Shown piece after piece: positions 24,121-34,495 of a DNA stretch of 64,000 bases. Position 1 is the stretch's first letter. The number at the start of each line of letters is the position of its first letter. The stretch is from Candidatus Electrothrix scaldis (GTDB lineage: Bacteria > Desulfobacterota > Desulfobulbia > Desulfobulbales > Desulfobulbaceae). The stretch spans positions 682,001 through 746,000 of the forward strand of contig CP138355.1 in assembly GCA_033584155.1 (NCBI GenBank), in the 5' to 3' direction. Below the pieces are notes generated by a model. That model did not search any database. It worked only from the letters and a program-made list of their open reading frames with translations, and had not been told where the DNA came from. Both the position numbers and the translations under genes were made by a program.

Positions 24121-25749
24121 ATGACCACTGACTTACATACTTCTATAAAAAATCAAGATCTTGCGCGACAAGATCTTTCCTGTCTTTACGAAATTACAAA
24201 AAATCTTGCTGCCGGGACTGACCTTCAGGAGAGTCTGAACAGCGTGGTCCGGGTGCTGGCTGATATGAAAAAAATGGAAAACGGTACAGTGACGATCGTT
24301 AATCCATTGACCAGAGAACTGGAGATTGAGGTTGCCTGTGGAATTACAGCGACAGCACAAAAAAAAGGAAAGTACAAACTGGGTGAGGGAATTACCGGTC
24401 GAGTTGTTTCCACCGGTGAGCCGGTTATTGTTCCTCGTATCAGTGAAGAGCCGCTTTTTCTGAATCGAACGGGTATTCGAAATGATGAGCAGAAAAAGAA
24501 AAGCTCTTTTATCTGCGTGCCTATCAAGGTCACTTTTGAAAGTTCCGAACAAAAGGTTTTTATTCAGGATATCCATGACCGATCGGATAATCTCTCTATA
24601 GGGGCCTTATCGGTCGCTGTCTATTATGAAAACGAGTTTGGTTCACAATCAGAACAGGATCTTCGTTTTCTTACTATTGTGAGCGCCTTGATAGCCCAGA
24701 CCGTGCATCGAGTTCAGGTTATTAATAGAGAGAAGGAGGCCTTACAGATGGAAAATCAGCGCCTCCGCCGAGAACTTTCCGGCAAAAATCGTCTCAGTGA
24801 CATTATTGGTAATTCCTCACGGATGCAGGAGGTCTTTGAGATGGTACATAGGGTAGCCGATTCCAATGCCACCGTCCTTTTGCGAGGGGAATCCGGTACA
24901 GGAAAGTCTATGGTTGCCAAGTCCTTGCACCATAATTCCCGTCGGGCAGATAAGCCTTTTCTGGTGGTGAACTGCTCTGCCCTGCCTGAAAATCTTTTGG
25001 AAAGTGAGCTTTTTGGACATGAGAAAGGGGCCTTTACCGGGGCTGAGCAACGGAAAAAAGGACGCTTTGAGCTTGCAGAAGGGGGAACCCTCTTTTTGGA
25101 CGAAATTGGTGAAATCAGCACCACGGTGCAGATTAAACTCCTTAATGTGATTCAGGAGCGTTGTTTTCAGCGTCTTGGGGGAACTGAGCTGATTAAATCC
25201 GATATTCGCTTGGTTGCAGCCACCAATCGTAATCTTGAAGAGGCTGTACTTGAAGGGGTCTTCCGTGAGGATCTGTACTACCGGCTGAATGTTTTTCCGG
25301 TTCATTTACCCCCTCTTCGAGAGCGCCGCACCGATATATTATTATTGGCAGAATATTTTCTGGAGCAATATTGCCAAGAAAATAATAAACGGATTGAACG
25401 TATCTCGACCACGGCAATTGATTTGTTGATCAAATACCACTGGCCGGGTAATGTGCGGGAATTGCAAAACTGCATGGAGCGAGCTGTCCTTATCTGTGAT
25501 TCCAATACGATAAGTGCAGTGCATCTTCCTCCGACCTTGCAGAGTTCAGATTCGGTAAGCACTGATAGTCCGCTCTCTCTGTCCGGTGCGGTGGAAAGCT
25601 TTGAGCGGGAGTTGATTATTGACGCGCTCAAGCATACCAATGGAAATCAAACCAAGGCGGCTGCTCGCCTGGAAACAAGCCTGCGCATTATCAACTATAA
25701 AATTCATAATTACGGTATTGATCCTAAGCAGTTCAAGGTGAAATCGTGA
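24121..25749 (+). CDS. Sigma-54-dependent activator, NifA-like (GAF-AAA+-Fis)
   Basis: The 542-residue protein has an N-terminal GAF sensor (about 20-200), a linker coiled coil, the AAA+ domain with GESGTGKS (256-263) and the sigma-54 contact loop GAFTGA (303-308), the arginine-finger region, and a C-terminal Fis-type helix-turn-helix ([20 protein letters not shown]). The layout is that of NifA. No nif genes are in the window, and related GAF-AAA+-Fis proteins control other targets, so the symbol is left blank. The NifA-specific interdomain CxxxxC is not evident. It overlaps queH by 4 bp. Confidence 0.88.
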   Translation: MTTDLHTSIKNQDLARQDLSCLYEITKNLAAGTDLQESLNSVVRVLADMKKMENGTVTIVNPLTRELEIEVACGITATAQKKGKYKLGEGITGRVVSTGEPVIVPRISEEPLFLNRTGIRNDEQKKKSSFICVPIKVTFESSEQKVFIQDIHDRSDNLSIGALSVAVYYENEFGSQSEQDLRFLTIVSALIAQTVHRVQVINREKEALQMENQRLRRELSGKNRLSDIIGNSSRMQEVFEMVHRVADSNATVLLRGESGTGKSMVAKSLHHNSRRADKPFLVVNCSALPENLLESELFGHEKGAFTGAEQRKKGRFELAEGGTLFLDEIGEISTTVQIKLLNVIQERCFQRLGGTELIKSDIRLVAATNRNLEEAVLEGVFREDLYYRLNVFPVHLPPLRERRTDILLLAEYFLEQYCQENNKRIERISTTAIDLLIKYHWPGNVRELQNCMERAVLICDSNTISAVHLPPTLQSSDSVSTDSPLSLSGAVESFERELIIDALKHTNGNQTKAAARLETSLRIINYKIHNYGIDPKQFKVKS

Positions 25750-26288
25750 GGGTTCTGCTCCATGTTTGTTGCGGACCCTGTACAGTATATCCACTGGAGG
25801 AGCTGCGCAGACAGGGGCATGAGGTAAAAGGATATTTTTTTAATCCCAATATTCATCCCTATCGAGAATTTAAACAGCGGATCAAGGCCCTGGTCGAATT
25901 TTCTGAGCAGAAAAAATTCAAGGTCGATATTGATCGAAATTATGGTTTAACAGAATATCTTCGCAAGGTTGTCTTTCATGAAACCAGACGCTGCGCAATA
26001 TGTTATGATATGCGCCTTGAAGTCGTTGCCGAACGGGCTGCTGCTGAAGGATATGATGCCTTTACGACCACCTTGCTCTATTCAAAATATCAGGGGCATG
26101 CCATGATCAAGGAGAAATCCGAGGCCTTGGCGCAAAGGTTTGCCGTGCAGTTTTTGTATCAGGATTTTCGTGAAGGCTGGCAAGAGGGCATTGATCAATC
26201 CATTGCGATGGATCTCTACCGCCAGCCCTATTGTGGCTGCATTTATAGTGAGCAGGAGCGGTACGATAAAAAGATGCGAAAGAAATAA
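25746..26288 (+). CDS. queH: Epoxyqueuosine reductase QueH
   Basis: The 180-residue protein reduces epoxyqueuosine to queuosine in tRNA, the last step of Q synthesis in organisms lacking QueG. It starts with GTG and has HVCCGPC at residues 6-12, [12 protein letters not shown] and PYCGCIYSE, the Cys set that binds the [4Fe-4S] cluster and nearby metal. Length matches the DUF208/QueH family. It overlaps the regulator gene by 4 bp and precedes the pyrophosphatase gene. Confidence 0.93.
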   Translation: MRVLLHVCCGPCTVYPLEELRRQGHEVKGYFFNPNIHPYREFKQRIKALVEFSEQKKFKVDIDRNYGLTEYLRKVVFHETRRCAICYDMRLEVVAERAAAEGYDAFTTTLLYSKYQGHAMIKEKSEALAQRFAVQFLYQDFREGWQEGIDQSIAMDLYRQPYCGCIYSEQERYDKKMRKK

Positions 26289-26322
26289 AATATATAGAGA
26301 CCTTTTTTATGGAGATAAACCT

Positions 26323-27006
26323 ATGAACAACATTATTGTTCTTGCCACGAATAACCAAAATAAGGTGAAAGAATTCCAGGCCCTGGTAAAGGATTTTCCC
26401 ATTGAGGTAAAATGCCTGAAAGATTATGGCCCCTTGCCTGAAGTTATTGAGGACGGTGCAACCTTTGAGGAGAATGCCTATAAAAAGGCCCATCATTATG
26501 CCCGTGTTCTCGGAGTGCCTGCCCTTGCAGATGATTCCGGTTTGGTGGTGGATGCTCTGGATGGGGCTCCTGGTGTGTATTCTGCCCGCTACAGTGGAGA
26601 GAAGGCAACAGATTGGGATAATTGCGAGAAACTGCTGCAGGAGATGAAAGGCCAGACAGACCGCACAGCCCGTTTTCAATGTGTTCTCTCTTTAGCCACC
26701 CCTGGCGGCCCTGCCCTGACCTGGGAAGGCAGCTGTGAGGGAAAAATTACCGAAGAGCGGCAAGGTGACTCAGGATTTGGCTATGACCCGGTTTTCTTTT
26801 ATGAGGATTTTGGTAAGACCTTTGCCGAGGTCAGCATGGAAGAGAAGAGCGGGGTCAGCCATCGTGGTAAGGCCATGCAGGAGATGAGCTCTGAGTTTGA
26901 TAAGGTTATGGTGTGGCTCCGACAGCGCATGGAGGAGATACGTCCGAAAAAGCCGGATCATTCAGAGTTTGAGCATAATGACTGGTCGCAGGAGCGGATG
27001 GTCTAA
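26323..27006 (+). CDS. rdgB: XTP/dITP pyrophosphatase (non-canonical purine NTPase)
   Basis: The protein is about 227 residues from ATG 26323, which has GGAG upstream. It begins MNNIIVLATNNQNKVKEFQALV, the SxxKxxE-type substrate loop of the Ham1/RdgB family, followed by EDGATFEENAYKKA, ADDSGLVVDALDGAPGVYSARYSG and GDSGFGYDPVFF, all diagnostic. It hydrolyses ITP, XTP and dITP to monophosphates and so protects DNA. A longer ORF from 26140 is read across the end of queH and is not the real start. The C-terminal 30 residues form a variable tail. Confidence 0.95.
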   Translation: MNNIIVLATNNQNKVKEFQALVKDFPIEVKCLKDYGPLPEVIEDGATFEENAYKKAHHYARVLGVPALADDSGLVVDALDGAPGVYSARYSGEKATDWDNCEKLLQEMKGQTDRTARFQCVLSLATPGGPALTWEGSCEGKITEERQGDSGFGYDPVFFYEDFGKTFAEVSMEEKSGVSHRGKAMQEMSSEFDKVMVWLRQRMEEIRPKKPDHSEFEHNDWSQERMV

Positions 27007-27039
27007 AGCATTCTTTGTTCATGCTTGCAGGAGTATCTC

Positions 27040-27063
27040 AGGAGGCGTTCTTGCCTCCTTTTT
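27040..27063 (+). terminator. Rho-independent terminator after rdgB
   Basis: AGGAGGC-GTTCTT-GCCTCCT forms a 7-bp stem with a 6-base loop, followed by TTTTT. It ends the regulator-queH-rdgB transcript 34 bases past the stop codon. Confidence 0.85.
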
Positions 27064-27144
27064 CATTTCGTCACTCTACTCTCCGCTGGCACAATATCCC
27101 GAAATTACATTTTTTCTCTTTTCATTATACATTCCAAGCTGAAT

Positions 27145-28230
27145 TCAGGGGAAAGTGATTGTAAAAGCCGTTCCTCCCTTACTTGAATCCTTGGGCTTTT
27201 CTATGGTGAATTCTCCATCAAGTTGTCCTGATAAAAGAGGAACCAATTTAAGGCCGATGGAGTCCGTTTGTTGGGTATCCATTTGCTTGGGGAGACCTAC
27301 ACCATCATCACGCACGACAAGAGCATATCCTCCTTCGGAATGAGGGGTGAGACTGATAGTAATGGTCCCCTTCCTGTTATCAGGGAAGGCGTGTTTCAGG
27401 GCATTGGACACAAGTTCGTTAATGATGAGTCCGCAGGGTATGGCCCGATCAAGGTTCAGAGAAACATCAGCAATGTCTGTGTTTAATTGGATCAGGTGAG
27501 GAGATGCTGCATAGGAATATATCAATGATTCCGCAAGATCACGAATAAAATCCTTAAAATTAATATTCTTCAGATCCTCTGTATGGTAGAGCTTTTCATG
27601 GACAAGGGCCATAGTATAAATACGGTTCCGCGTATCTATGAAGCGTTGTAAGGCCTCAGGATCTTTGACCTGTTGTATTTGCAGTTGGAGAAAGGAGGAC
27701 ATCATAGCCATATTATTCTTTACCCGATGATGGATTTCCTTGAGCAGGACGTCTTTCTCCTTGAGTGCCACCTTAATTTGCTCTGTGACCTGTTGCAATT
27801 CCGAGGTTCGTTCCTGGACCATTTCCTCCAGATGATGCTTCATCCGGCTCATGGATAAATGAGTCTGCACTCGGGCAAGGATTTCCTGTGACTGAAAAGG
27901 CTTGGTGATATAATCAACTCCTCCTACTTCAAAACCCTTTATCTTGCTTTGACTATCCTTTAAGCCGCTGATAAAGATAACCGGAATATTTGCTGAAGCA
28001 GGATCATTTTTTAGATGACTGCAAACCTCATAGCCGTCCATATCAGGCATTTTAACATCAAGAAGAATAAGGTCTGGCAATTTTTTGGTGATGGATTTCA
28101 GCGCGTAGCGGCCACTGTTTGAACCCCTGACCTGGAAATTATTTTCCGTGAGTATTTTTGCCAATAATTTAAGGTTCTCTGGAGAATCATCGACAATCAG
28201 GATATCTCCTTGCATAGGGTTTTCTGTCAT
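27145..28230 (-). CDS. Response regulator/histidine kinase (REC-HisKA_2-HATPase)
   Basis: The 361-residue soluble protein starts with a receiver domain (about 8-125; ILIVDDSPENLK, phosphoacceptor Asp in LILLDVKMPDMDG, K in YITKPF). A coiled coil follows, then a HisKA_2-type kinase module (EIHHRVKNNMAMMSSFLQLQ with His in HHRVKNN) and an HATPase (NELVSNALKHAF, DDGVGLP). A receiver in front of a kinase core suggests phosphorelay control of the kinase. The start overlaps the giant kinase gene's stop by 4 bp, so the two are co-expressed and probably exchange phosphoryl groups. Confidence 0.9.
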   Translation of the reverse strand: MTENPMQGDILIVDDSPENLKLLAKILTENNFQVRGSNSGRYALKSITKKLPDLILLDVKMPDMDGYEVCSHLKNDPASANIPVIFISGLKDSQSKIKGFEVGGVDYITKPFQSQEILARVQTHLSMSRMKHHLEEMVQERTSELQQVTEQIKVALKEKDVLLKEIHHRVKNNMAMMSSFLQLQIQQVKDPEALQRFIDTRNRIYTMALVHEKLYHTEDLKNINFKDFIRDLAESLIYSYAASPHLIQLNTDIADVSLNLDRAIPCGLIINELVSNALKHAFPDNRKGTITISLTPHSEGGYALVVRDDGVGLPKQMDTQQTDSIGLKLVPLLSGQLDGEFTIEKPKDSSKGGTAFTITFP

Positions 28231-31200
28231 TTTTTTCTCCCAAGAATACGTTCAACTTCCTCGAACTGGTAGTTCTCTACTAATGCCCGTAAAGAGGTAG
28301 CTATTTTCTCATGAAGAGGGGGAAGTTTCTCCAGAGCGGAAAAAAAGGCTTCCTGATTGAGATTGACTGTTGCTTCAAGTAAGGTATTTCTGATTCCCTC
28401 TGGTAAGGCATCAATGCCTTGAGGTTCAAGGTCTTCTTTAGTGTCACCACCATCAGAATCAAACTCCTGGATCCCCTTATTCTGATAAAGAAATTGGATA
28501 TCCAGATGTTTTCTCATGAGGACAAAAAGCTCTTCTTCTCTATATGGCTTGCTGATAAAATCATCACAGCCTGCGTTCAGAGCTTTTTTTCGTTCCTTCC
28601 CAAAGGTCTGGGCTGTTAAGGCGATAATAATAACATCCTGGCCATTCTTCAATTTCCTTATCTGGCGAGTTGCTTCATAACCGTCCATAACTGGCATGCG
28701 CATGTCCATCCAGATCAGATCAGGCTGCCAGGTTTTAAAGATTTCGAGCCCTTGGGCGCCGTCAGAGGCCTCTTTTACCTTGAAACCGATACTCTTAAAG
28801 AGTTTCACCAGGACTTGACGGCTTTCCATAACGTCCTCAACAATAAGAAGGCGAAAGGTCTTCCTATTAGACGCAATACCTATAACCTGAGGGCTAGGTC
28901 GATCACTTCTAATATTAGCGTGTTCTGATTTTGCTATTATCACCTTGAAACGAAAAGTAGATCCTTTACCGGGGGTACTGCTGACCGCAATCTCTCCCCC
29001 CATCAACCCGATGAATTGTTGCGTGATGGACAGACCTAATCCCGTTCCAACGCTTTGATCCACGCTTGCTGACGACTGGACAAAAGGGGCAAAAATTTTT
29101 TTTTGGTGCTCAGGATCAATACCTATACCTGTGTCTTCAACCTCGCAGTGAAGGGATTGGATACCTCCAGCCTCTTGTACTGTATCTACGCGTAAGGAGA
29201 TACCGCCGCTCTTGGTAAATTTAAAGGCATTGCCGAGCAGATTAATGAAGATCTGACGTAACTTTCCCTCATCAGTCTTGATGTAACGCAACACCTTCTT
29301 CCCTTTCTTAATATGGAAAAAAAGTCCTTTTGTATCTGCCTGTTGTTGAAAAGTCTCTTGCAGAGAAGCAAGAAAATTTTCCAGATCAAAACTGGTTTCA
29401 TCTAAGGAGGCTTGGCCTGCTTCAATCTTGGCAAGGTCCAGCACCTCGTTAATAAGAACCAGGAGATGCTGGGCATTTCGGCGGATTGTGGCAATTTCCT
29501 CCAGGGATTCTTCGCTGATGGTTTGATCTCGCTCCAGAATCTGGGAAAAACCAAGAATAACATTGAGCGGTGTTCGAAACTCGTGACTCATATTGGAGAG
29601 AAAATCGCTTTTTGCCTTACTCGCCGAGTTTGCCTTTTCTTCAGTGCGCTTACGTTCTGCTATCTCCTGTTGTAAGGCACGAGTTCGTTCTGCAACCTTT
29701 ATCTCCAACTGATTGTATAAAAGAGAGTTCGTAATTGAAATAGCAAGTTGTGAAGAAAGAAGAGAGAGGACTTCCAGTCGTTGCTGATCAAAGGCCCCTG
29801 CTGTTAAATTATTTTCCAGGTATATGATACCAGTAAGTTCTCCCTGATTAACCAACGGCATGGCCAGGATGGACTTGCACTGTTCGCTGAGGATGTAATT
29901 GTCCTGCCTGAAATTCCCCTCTTGGGCGGCATCGGCCAGGACCACATTTTCCTGGGTTCGAGCGACATAATGAATAATTGTATCAGAAATCTGCGCGTAA
30001 TCTTCAAGAGGCTGGGAGTGCAGGATTTTTATTTCATCCTTGTCTGCATATCCTTCTGTTTCAATAAACCAGGTATCCTGCTTGGACAAGAGGAGCAGTC
30101 CTTTTTGCGCCCCGGCATTTTCGATAACGATTCGCATCATATTGGCCAGTAATTTACTGAGCACAATTTCTTTGGATAAGGTCTGAGAGGCCTTGATGAC
30201 ACTGGTCAGGTCCAGCTGCATTGGCGAGGGAAAGCTGCTGGGAATAATGGTTGCCATTGTCGGATTGATATCCTGTGGTGCTCTGCGAGAGGAATCTAAG
30301 ACCTCAGGATGTTGTGCTTCAAGATGCAGGACCTTGGCTGTTGCTCCCCATTTGCTATAGGCAGAGTGTGCCTCCTGAAGAAAGGTTCGGGCAATCTTGC
30401 GCATATTCCGCTCTGCGTAATATTCTCCGGCTAATTCATAGGCCAAGGCTTCTTCTATGCGGTATCTATTTTTTTCCGCAAGAAGGATCGCCTGTTCATA
30501 CCAGTCTCCAGCGTCTGTTTTCCTGAGGACCCGTGCTTTTTCAGCCTCCACTAAGGCGTAACGATGTTGAAAATTATCTGGTGCATGAGTAGCCCAGAGC
30601 TTCATCTGTTTTTGCTTCTTTTCTATTTTTTGAATGATTTCAAGCTTTTTGTCATCGGATGCATTCGGGAAGACAGCAAGCAGGGTCAGGGAAAAATAAA
30701 ATTGGTAGATGGGAACAACCAATACACCGGTGTTCGCCTGCTCATATTTTTCAGCCAGTACGGCATAGTCCAATGCCTGATCAATTTCCTTAAACAGAGA
30801 GCAGAGGAGGATTTTTGCAAGATACACAGCAAAGATGGCCATTCCATAATTATTTTCTATGAGCACCGGAAGCAATTCCTTCTCATCAAAGGCTTCCCCT
30901 TGTAATATGCAGGGGTTGCTGCTTTTTCCTTGCAGGTTAAAAACCATCTGTTGCCAGATGTTGAGATAGATAATCTGGTATTCCAGATTAAAGCGCTGTA
31001 TTAAGTCGCTGAACTTCTTATGCTGCTCCTCGACAATAGTCAGGGGATGCCCCAACCAACAGAGATAACTTGAGCAATGCATCAGGGTAATGCCTGCAAA
31101 TTCAAGATCCCCTGTCTCCAGCCCATATCTGCATCCTTCAATCAAGGGCTGGATACTCTCCTGGGCATGTCTTTTCCAGTGATGCACGGTGACATAGTAT

Positions 31201-34115
31201 GAGGCAAAAACTTTTGCCCGTAATGACTCTGAGGAAAATTCATCCAGGACCCAGAGTCCTGCCTGGCCTGTCTCATAGCCCTTTTTTATATCGCCAAAGG
31301 CACAGCAGAGGAGAGAGGCGAAATTGGTGTAACCAAAAGCAGAGAGAGAGGAGTTGCCATAGGTTATTGATAACCTGACCATAGTAAAAACAATACGGGG
31401 ATAGAACTCTGGCGCGACTGTATAGGCTGGGGAAATCGCAAAATTAAGAATGCGCATGGCTGCAAGCTGCTGAGGATCTGTCATCTCACCCAGGGTGTAG
31501 ATATGTTCAATGGAAAAATTTTCCGGGGGAGCTTGATCTAACTGTACCCCTAACATTTCCAGAACTTCTAATGCCGTTTCCAGGGCTTTATCTATCTGAT
31601 TTTTGACCATATACAGCTGGATAAGAATCTCGAACACCTTTATTCTGTCAAGTAAGGGGATTGCCTCTTGCAAAATAACCTCAGCTACCTTCTCAACTTC
31701 TGCAAATTGTCCTATCAGAAACAGGGTCTCTACGATTTCTTCATAGATCTTGAGAGATAGCTCGTACTCACTGTGCCAATGATCGTTTGGCAGGCATTTC
31801 TTGGCAAATTCTAAATATTTTATCGCAACCTGATCTGCCATTGATGACTTTGCCTTCTGACTTGCCTGCAAATTAAGGCGGACAACGGCGAGCATTTCTT
31901 CAGGAGAGTGGATAAGGTCAATACTTTGATTGAAATGCCAGCAGATATCAAAGAGATGCTCTGAAAGTCGGGAAGAAGAGGAGGCCTTTTTTAAAAGAAG
32001 ACGTCCGAGTTGCAAGTGAATAGATTTTTTTATATTTGCAGGGAGAAGCTCGTACGCCGCTTGTCTGATTTTATCATGGGTGAATTTGAATGATGCGTGA
32101 AGTGCCAGTTCAATATGTTTATAATTTTCATTCAGCGGTTGGATGAGTCCCTCTTTCATGGCGTGCCATAAGAGGGGGAGTGCATCGATACTCGAACGGT
32201 TGGAGCAGGTAGAAAGGGGTAAAAAGTCAAAATTGTTGCCTATACAGGCTGCTGTCTGCAAAAGAGAACTGGCTTCATGGGGGAGACTGTTGATTTTTTC
32301 CGCCAGTAACTCGACAGCATTATCAGTGATATTCTTTGCAGCTATCTGTTGAACATCCCATTGCCATTGTTGTTGTTCAAAGCTGAAATGTAATAATTTT
32401 TCTTCTCTGAGGACGTGCAGAAATTGATGGGTGAAAAAGGCATTTCCCTGGGTTTTTTGATACAGTAACTGAGCGAGGGAGGTTGTTTTTTCTTTTGGAC
32501 AAACGAGACTTTCCTGCAAGAGTTGCTCAATATCAGATAATCGTAAGTCATGGAGTTCAATGGTGTGAAGAATCGCATTATCTTGCTGCGATCTTTTCAG
32601 GAAGCCCTTCAGAGGGTGCTGTTCATGCACTTCATTACTTCTATATGATCCTATGATAAAAAGGTACTGAATATTTTTTTCTGTAATAATTTTTCTTAAT
32701 AAAAATAAGGAATCTGCATCAGCCCATTGCAGATCATCAAGAAATAAAATGATGGGGTGTTCTTTATCGCAGAGCGATTCGACGAATTTGAGAAAAAAGA
32801 GGACAAAACGATTTTTTGCCTCTCCAACCTCTACCGTGGGGACAGCTGGCTGGGAGCCGATAATCAGCTCTAAAGTTGGTATCATTTCAATCAGGAGCTG
32901 AGCATGTTCCCCCAAGGCGGAGAGGAGCTTGTCCCGCCATTTTGCCAAGGCCTCTTCATTTTCCATTAAGAGATAATGGCAAAATGTATCATATGCTGCT
33001 GCAATACCTGCGTATGGAGTATTCTTTTGGAATTGATCGAATTTCCCGACAAGAAAATACCCATTTTGGGAGGTCACTGGTTTATGAATCTCCTGAATAA
33101 GTGCTGTCTTGCCGACCCCGGAATAGCCGCTGACCAGCAGGAGTTCGCTTGGCCCCTGGCAGACCCGGTCAAAGGCCTGGAGTAAGGCCGTAAGCTCTTT
33201 TTCCCGTCCATAGAGTTTTTGGGGAATTTCAAAGCGTCCAGAAATATCCTCCAGAGCTAAGGGGAAGGAGAAAAAGGGTTCGCTTTGGATTCTTTTCACA
33301 TTATGAAAGCATTTCTCCAGGTCCGCCTTGACGCCGAAAGCTGATTGATATCGGTCATCAGCGTTTTTTCTGAGAAGCTTCATAATGATGTCCGAAAGGA
33401 TTCTCGGAACATGGGGAGCCATCTCATAGAGAGGCGTCGGTACCTTGGCGATATGGGCATGCACCAACTCCAGAGGATCACTTGTCTGAAAAGGCAGGTA
33501 TCCGCTGAGGAGTTCATAGAAAATGATTCCCATTGAGTATAAATCGGTCCGATAATCTATTTTACGATTGATTCTGCCTGTTTGTTCTGGAGATAAATAG
33601 GCTAGGGTCCCCTGTAATCGTTCAGGGATATGTAATGAAGGAGCTTCGTACACCAGACGACTTGCAGCACCGAAATCAGTAATTTTCAGACGCTTTGTTT
33701 CCTGATTTAGAATGATATTATCCGGTGTGATATCCTTATGGATAATGTCAGCCGCATGGATGTAGGCCAGGCTGTCTGCAAGTTGGAGGGCAAGAGGGAA
33801 AAAAGACTGGAGGAGTACCTGTTGCTTGTTCGGAATTCTTCTCAGGGATTCTCCGCCAAAATCCTCCAGCACGATAAAGACCGTGTTGCGATACTGCTCA
33901 ATAGCGTATGCTTGAATAACTCCCGGATGGGACAGGCCTGTTATGATTTCATACTCCTGTTTCCGACGAGAGAGTTCCAGATCTGAGGCGTACTCTTCCC
34001 GGAGGAGTTTGAGGATCACAGGTCGCTGATCCTGCCTTCGGATGCTGCGATAGATAATGGACAGAGGACTCTCGTAGAGCTGTTGTACGACTTGGTACTG
34101 AGGATGCGTCAGCAT
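28227..34115 (-). CDS. Giant Ser/Thr kinase-AAA ATPase-GAF-histidine kinase-receiver fusion
   Basis: At 1962 residues this is the largest gene in the window. An N-terminal protein kinase domain (about 1-270) has HKDITPDN (about 126) and DFGAASR. An AAA/STAND ATPase follows (P-loop GYSGVGKT at about 330, Walker B-like IILFLDDLQWAD), then a long helical/TPR-like region, a GAF domain (about 1340-1490), HisKA with SNMSHEFRTPLN, an HATPase (NLLGNAFKFTKSG, GTGLGLSI) and a receiver (DLIWMDMRMPVMDGYEATR). The architecture is known from cyanobacterial and deltaproteobacterial multisensor kinases. No transmembrane segment is visible, so it is likely cytosolic. Its stop overlaps the start of the response regulator/kinase gene. 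Confidence 0.92.
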   Translation of the reverse strand: MLTHPQYQVVQQLYESPLSIIYRSIRRQDQRPVILKLLREEYASDLELSRRKQEYEIITGLSHPGVIQAYAIEQYRNTVFIVLEDFGGESLRRIPNKQQVLLQSFFPLALQLADSLAYIHAADIIHKDITPDNIILNQETKRLKITDFGAASRLVYEAPSLHIPERLQGTLAYLSPEQTGRINRKIDYRTDLYSMGIIFYELLSGYLPFQTSDPLELVHAHIAKVPTPLYEMAPHVPRILSDIIMKLLRKNADDRYQSAFGVKADLEKCFHNVKRIQSEPFFSFPLALEDISGRFEIPQKLYGREKELTALLQAFDRVCQGPSELLLVSGYSGVGKTALIQEIHKPVTSQNGYFLVGKFDQFQKNTPYAGIAAAYDTFCHYLLMENEEALAKWRDKLLSALGEHAQLLIEMIPTLELIIGSQPAVPTVEVGEAKNRFVLFFLKFVESLCDKEHPIILFLDDLQWADADSLFLLRKIITEKNIQYLFIIGSYRSNEVHEQHPLKGFLKRSQQDNAILHTIELHDLRLSDIEQLLQESLVCPKEKTTSLAQLLYQKTQGNAFFTHQFLHVLREEKLLHFSFEQQQWQWDVQQIAAKNITDNAVELLAEKINSLPHEASSLLQTAACIGNNFDFLPLSTCSNRSSIDALPLLWHAMKEGLIQPLNENYKHIELALHASFKFTHDKIRQAAYELLPANIKKSIHLQLGRLLLKKASSSSRLSEHLFDICWHFNQSIDLIHSPEEMLAVVRLNLQASQKAKSSMADQVAIKYLEFAKKCLPNDHWHSEYELSLKIYEEIVETLFLIGQFAEVEKVAEVILQEAIPLLDRIKVFEILIQLYMVKNQIDKALETALEVLEMLGVQLDQAPPENFSIEHIYTLGEMTDPQQLAAMRILNFAISPAYTVAPEFYPRIVFTMVRLSITYGNSSLSAFGYTNFASLLCCAFGDIKKGYETGQAGLWVLDEFSSESLRAKVFASYYVTVHHWKRHAQESIQPLIEGCRYGLETGDLEFAGITLMHCSSYLCWLGHPLTIVEEQHKKFSDLIQRFNLEYQIIYLNIWQQMVFNLQGKSSNPCILQGEAFDEKELLPVLIENNYGMAIFAVYLAKILLCSLFKEIDQALDYAVLAEKYEQANTGVLVVPIYQFYFSLTLLAVFPNASDDKKLEIIQKIEKKQKQMKLWATHAPDNFQHRYALVEAEKARVLRKTDAGDWYEQAILLAEKNRYRIEEALAYELAGEYYAERNMRKIARTFLQEAHSAYSKWGATAKVLHLEAQHPEVLDSSRRAPQDINPTMATIIPSSFPSPMQLDLTSVIKASQTLSKEIVLSKLLANMMRIVIENAGAQKGLLLLSKQDTWFIETEGYADKDEIKILHSQPLEDYAQISDTIIHYVARTQENVVLADAAQEGNFRQDNYILSEQCKSILAMPLVNQGELTGIIYLENNLTAGAFDQQRLEVLSLLSSQLAISITNSLLYNQLEIKVAERTRALQQEIAERKRTEEKANSASKAKSDFLSNMSHEFRTPLNVILGFSQILERDQTISEESLEEIATIRRNAQHLLVLINEVLDLAKIEAGQASLDETSFDLENFLASLQETFQQQADTKGLFFHIKKGKKVLRYIKTDEGKLRQIFINLLGNAFKFTKSGGISLRVDTVQEAGGIQSLHCEVEDTGIGIDPEHQKKIFAPFVQSSASVDQSVGTGLGLSITQQFIGLMGGEIAVSSTPGKGSTFRFKVIIAKSEHANIRSDRPSPQVIGIASNRKTFRLLIVEDVMESRQVLVKLFKSIGFKVKEASDGAQGLEIFKTWQPDLIWMDMRMPVMDGYEATRQIRKLKNGQDVIIIALTAQTFGKERKKALNAGCDDFISKPYREEELFVLMRKHLDIQFLYQNKGIQEFDSDGGDTKEDLEPQGIDALPEGIRNTLLEATVNLNQEAFFSALEKLPPLHEKIATSLRALVENYQFEEVERILGRKK

Positions 34116-34495
34116 AATGAAACCTCATCGTCGGATTTTTTCAGGAAAACTTCTTCCCACAAACAGGTCGGCAGGGATGCTTGTCTTGGTCTGCCCGTTC
34201 GGCGAGGTGCAGAGTAAAGAGAGGGTGAGCAAACAGGGATATACAGACTTTTCAGACGTTTTTTCCTTATTGCGCCGAGATATATACCATACCATAGGGT
34301 GTTTTCTTTTGCCAGAGATCTGAACACCCGAATAAAGTCTTCGAATATTCTCCTTATCTCAGATGGATAAGCATCTTTAAGGTGTGGTGTCATTTTGCAT
34401 CTTTGTAAGAAGTAATGACAGGAGAGCAGAGGATGCTTATCCTCTTTTACGAAGAGCTTACTGCTCATTTTATGCAAGGACATCAGGAAAAAAAC
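34116..34495. other. Divergent intergenic region before uvrC
   Basis: This 380-bp stretch separates the giant kinase gene and uvrC and should hold both promoters. A perfect 11-bp inverted repeat, GGATAAGCATC (34365-34375) and GATGCTTATCC (34432-34442), lies in the probable uvrC leader. The right arm overlaps the alternative upstream uvrC start, which favours the downstream start. No convincing promoter hexamers were found. Confidence 0.45.

Noticed and set aside
34109-34483. Minus-strand ORF of 124 codons upstream of the giant kinase
   Set aside because: It overlaps the kinase start and covers the divergent promoter region; composition is not protein-like.
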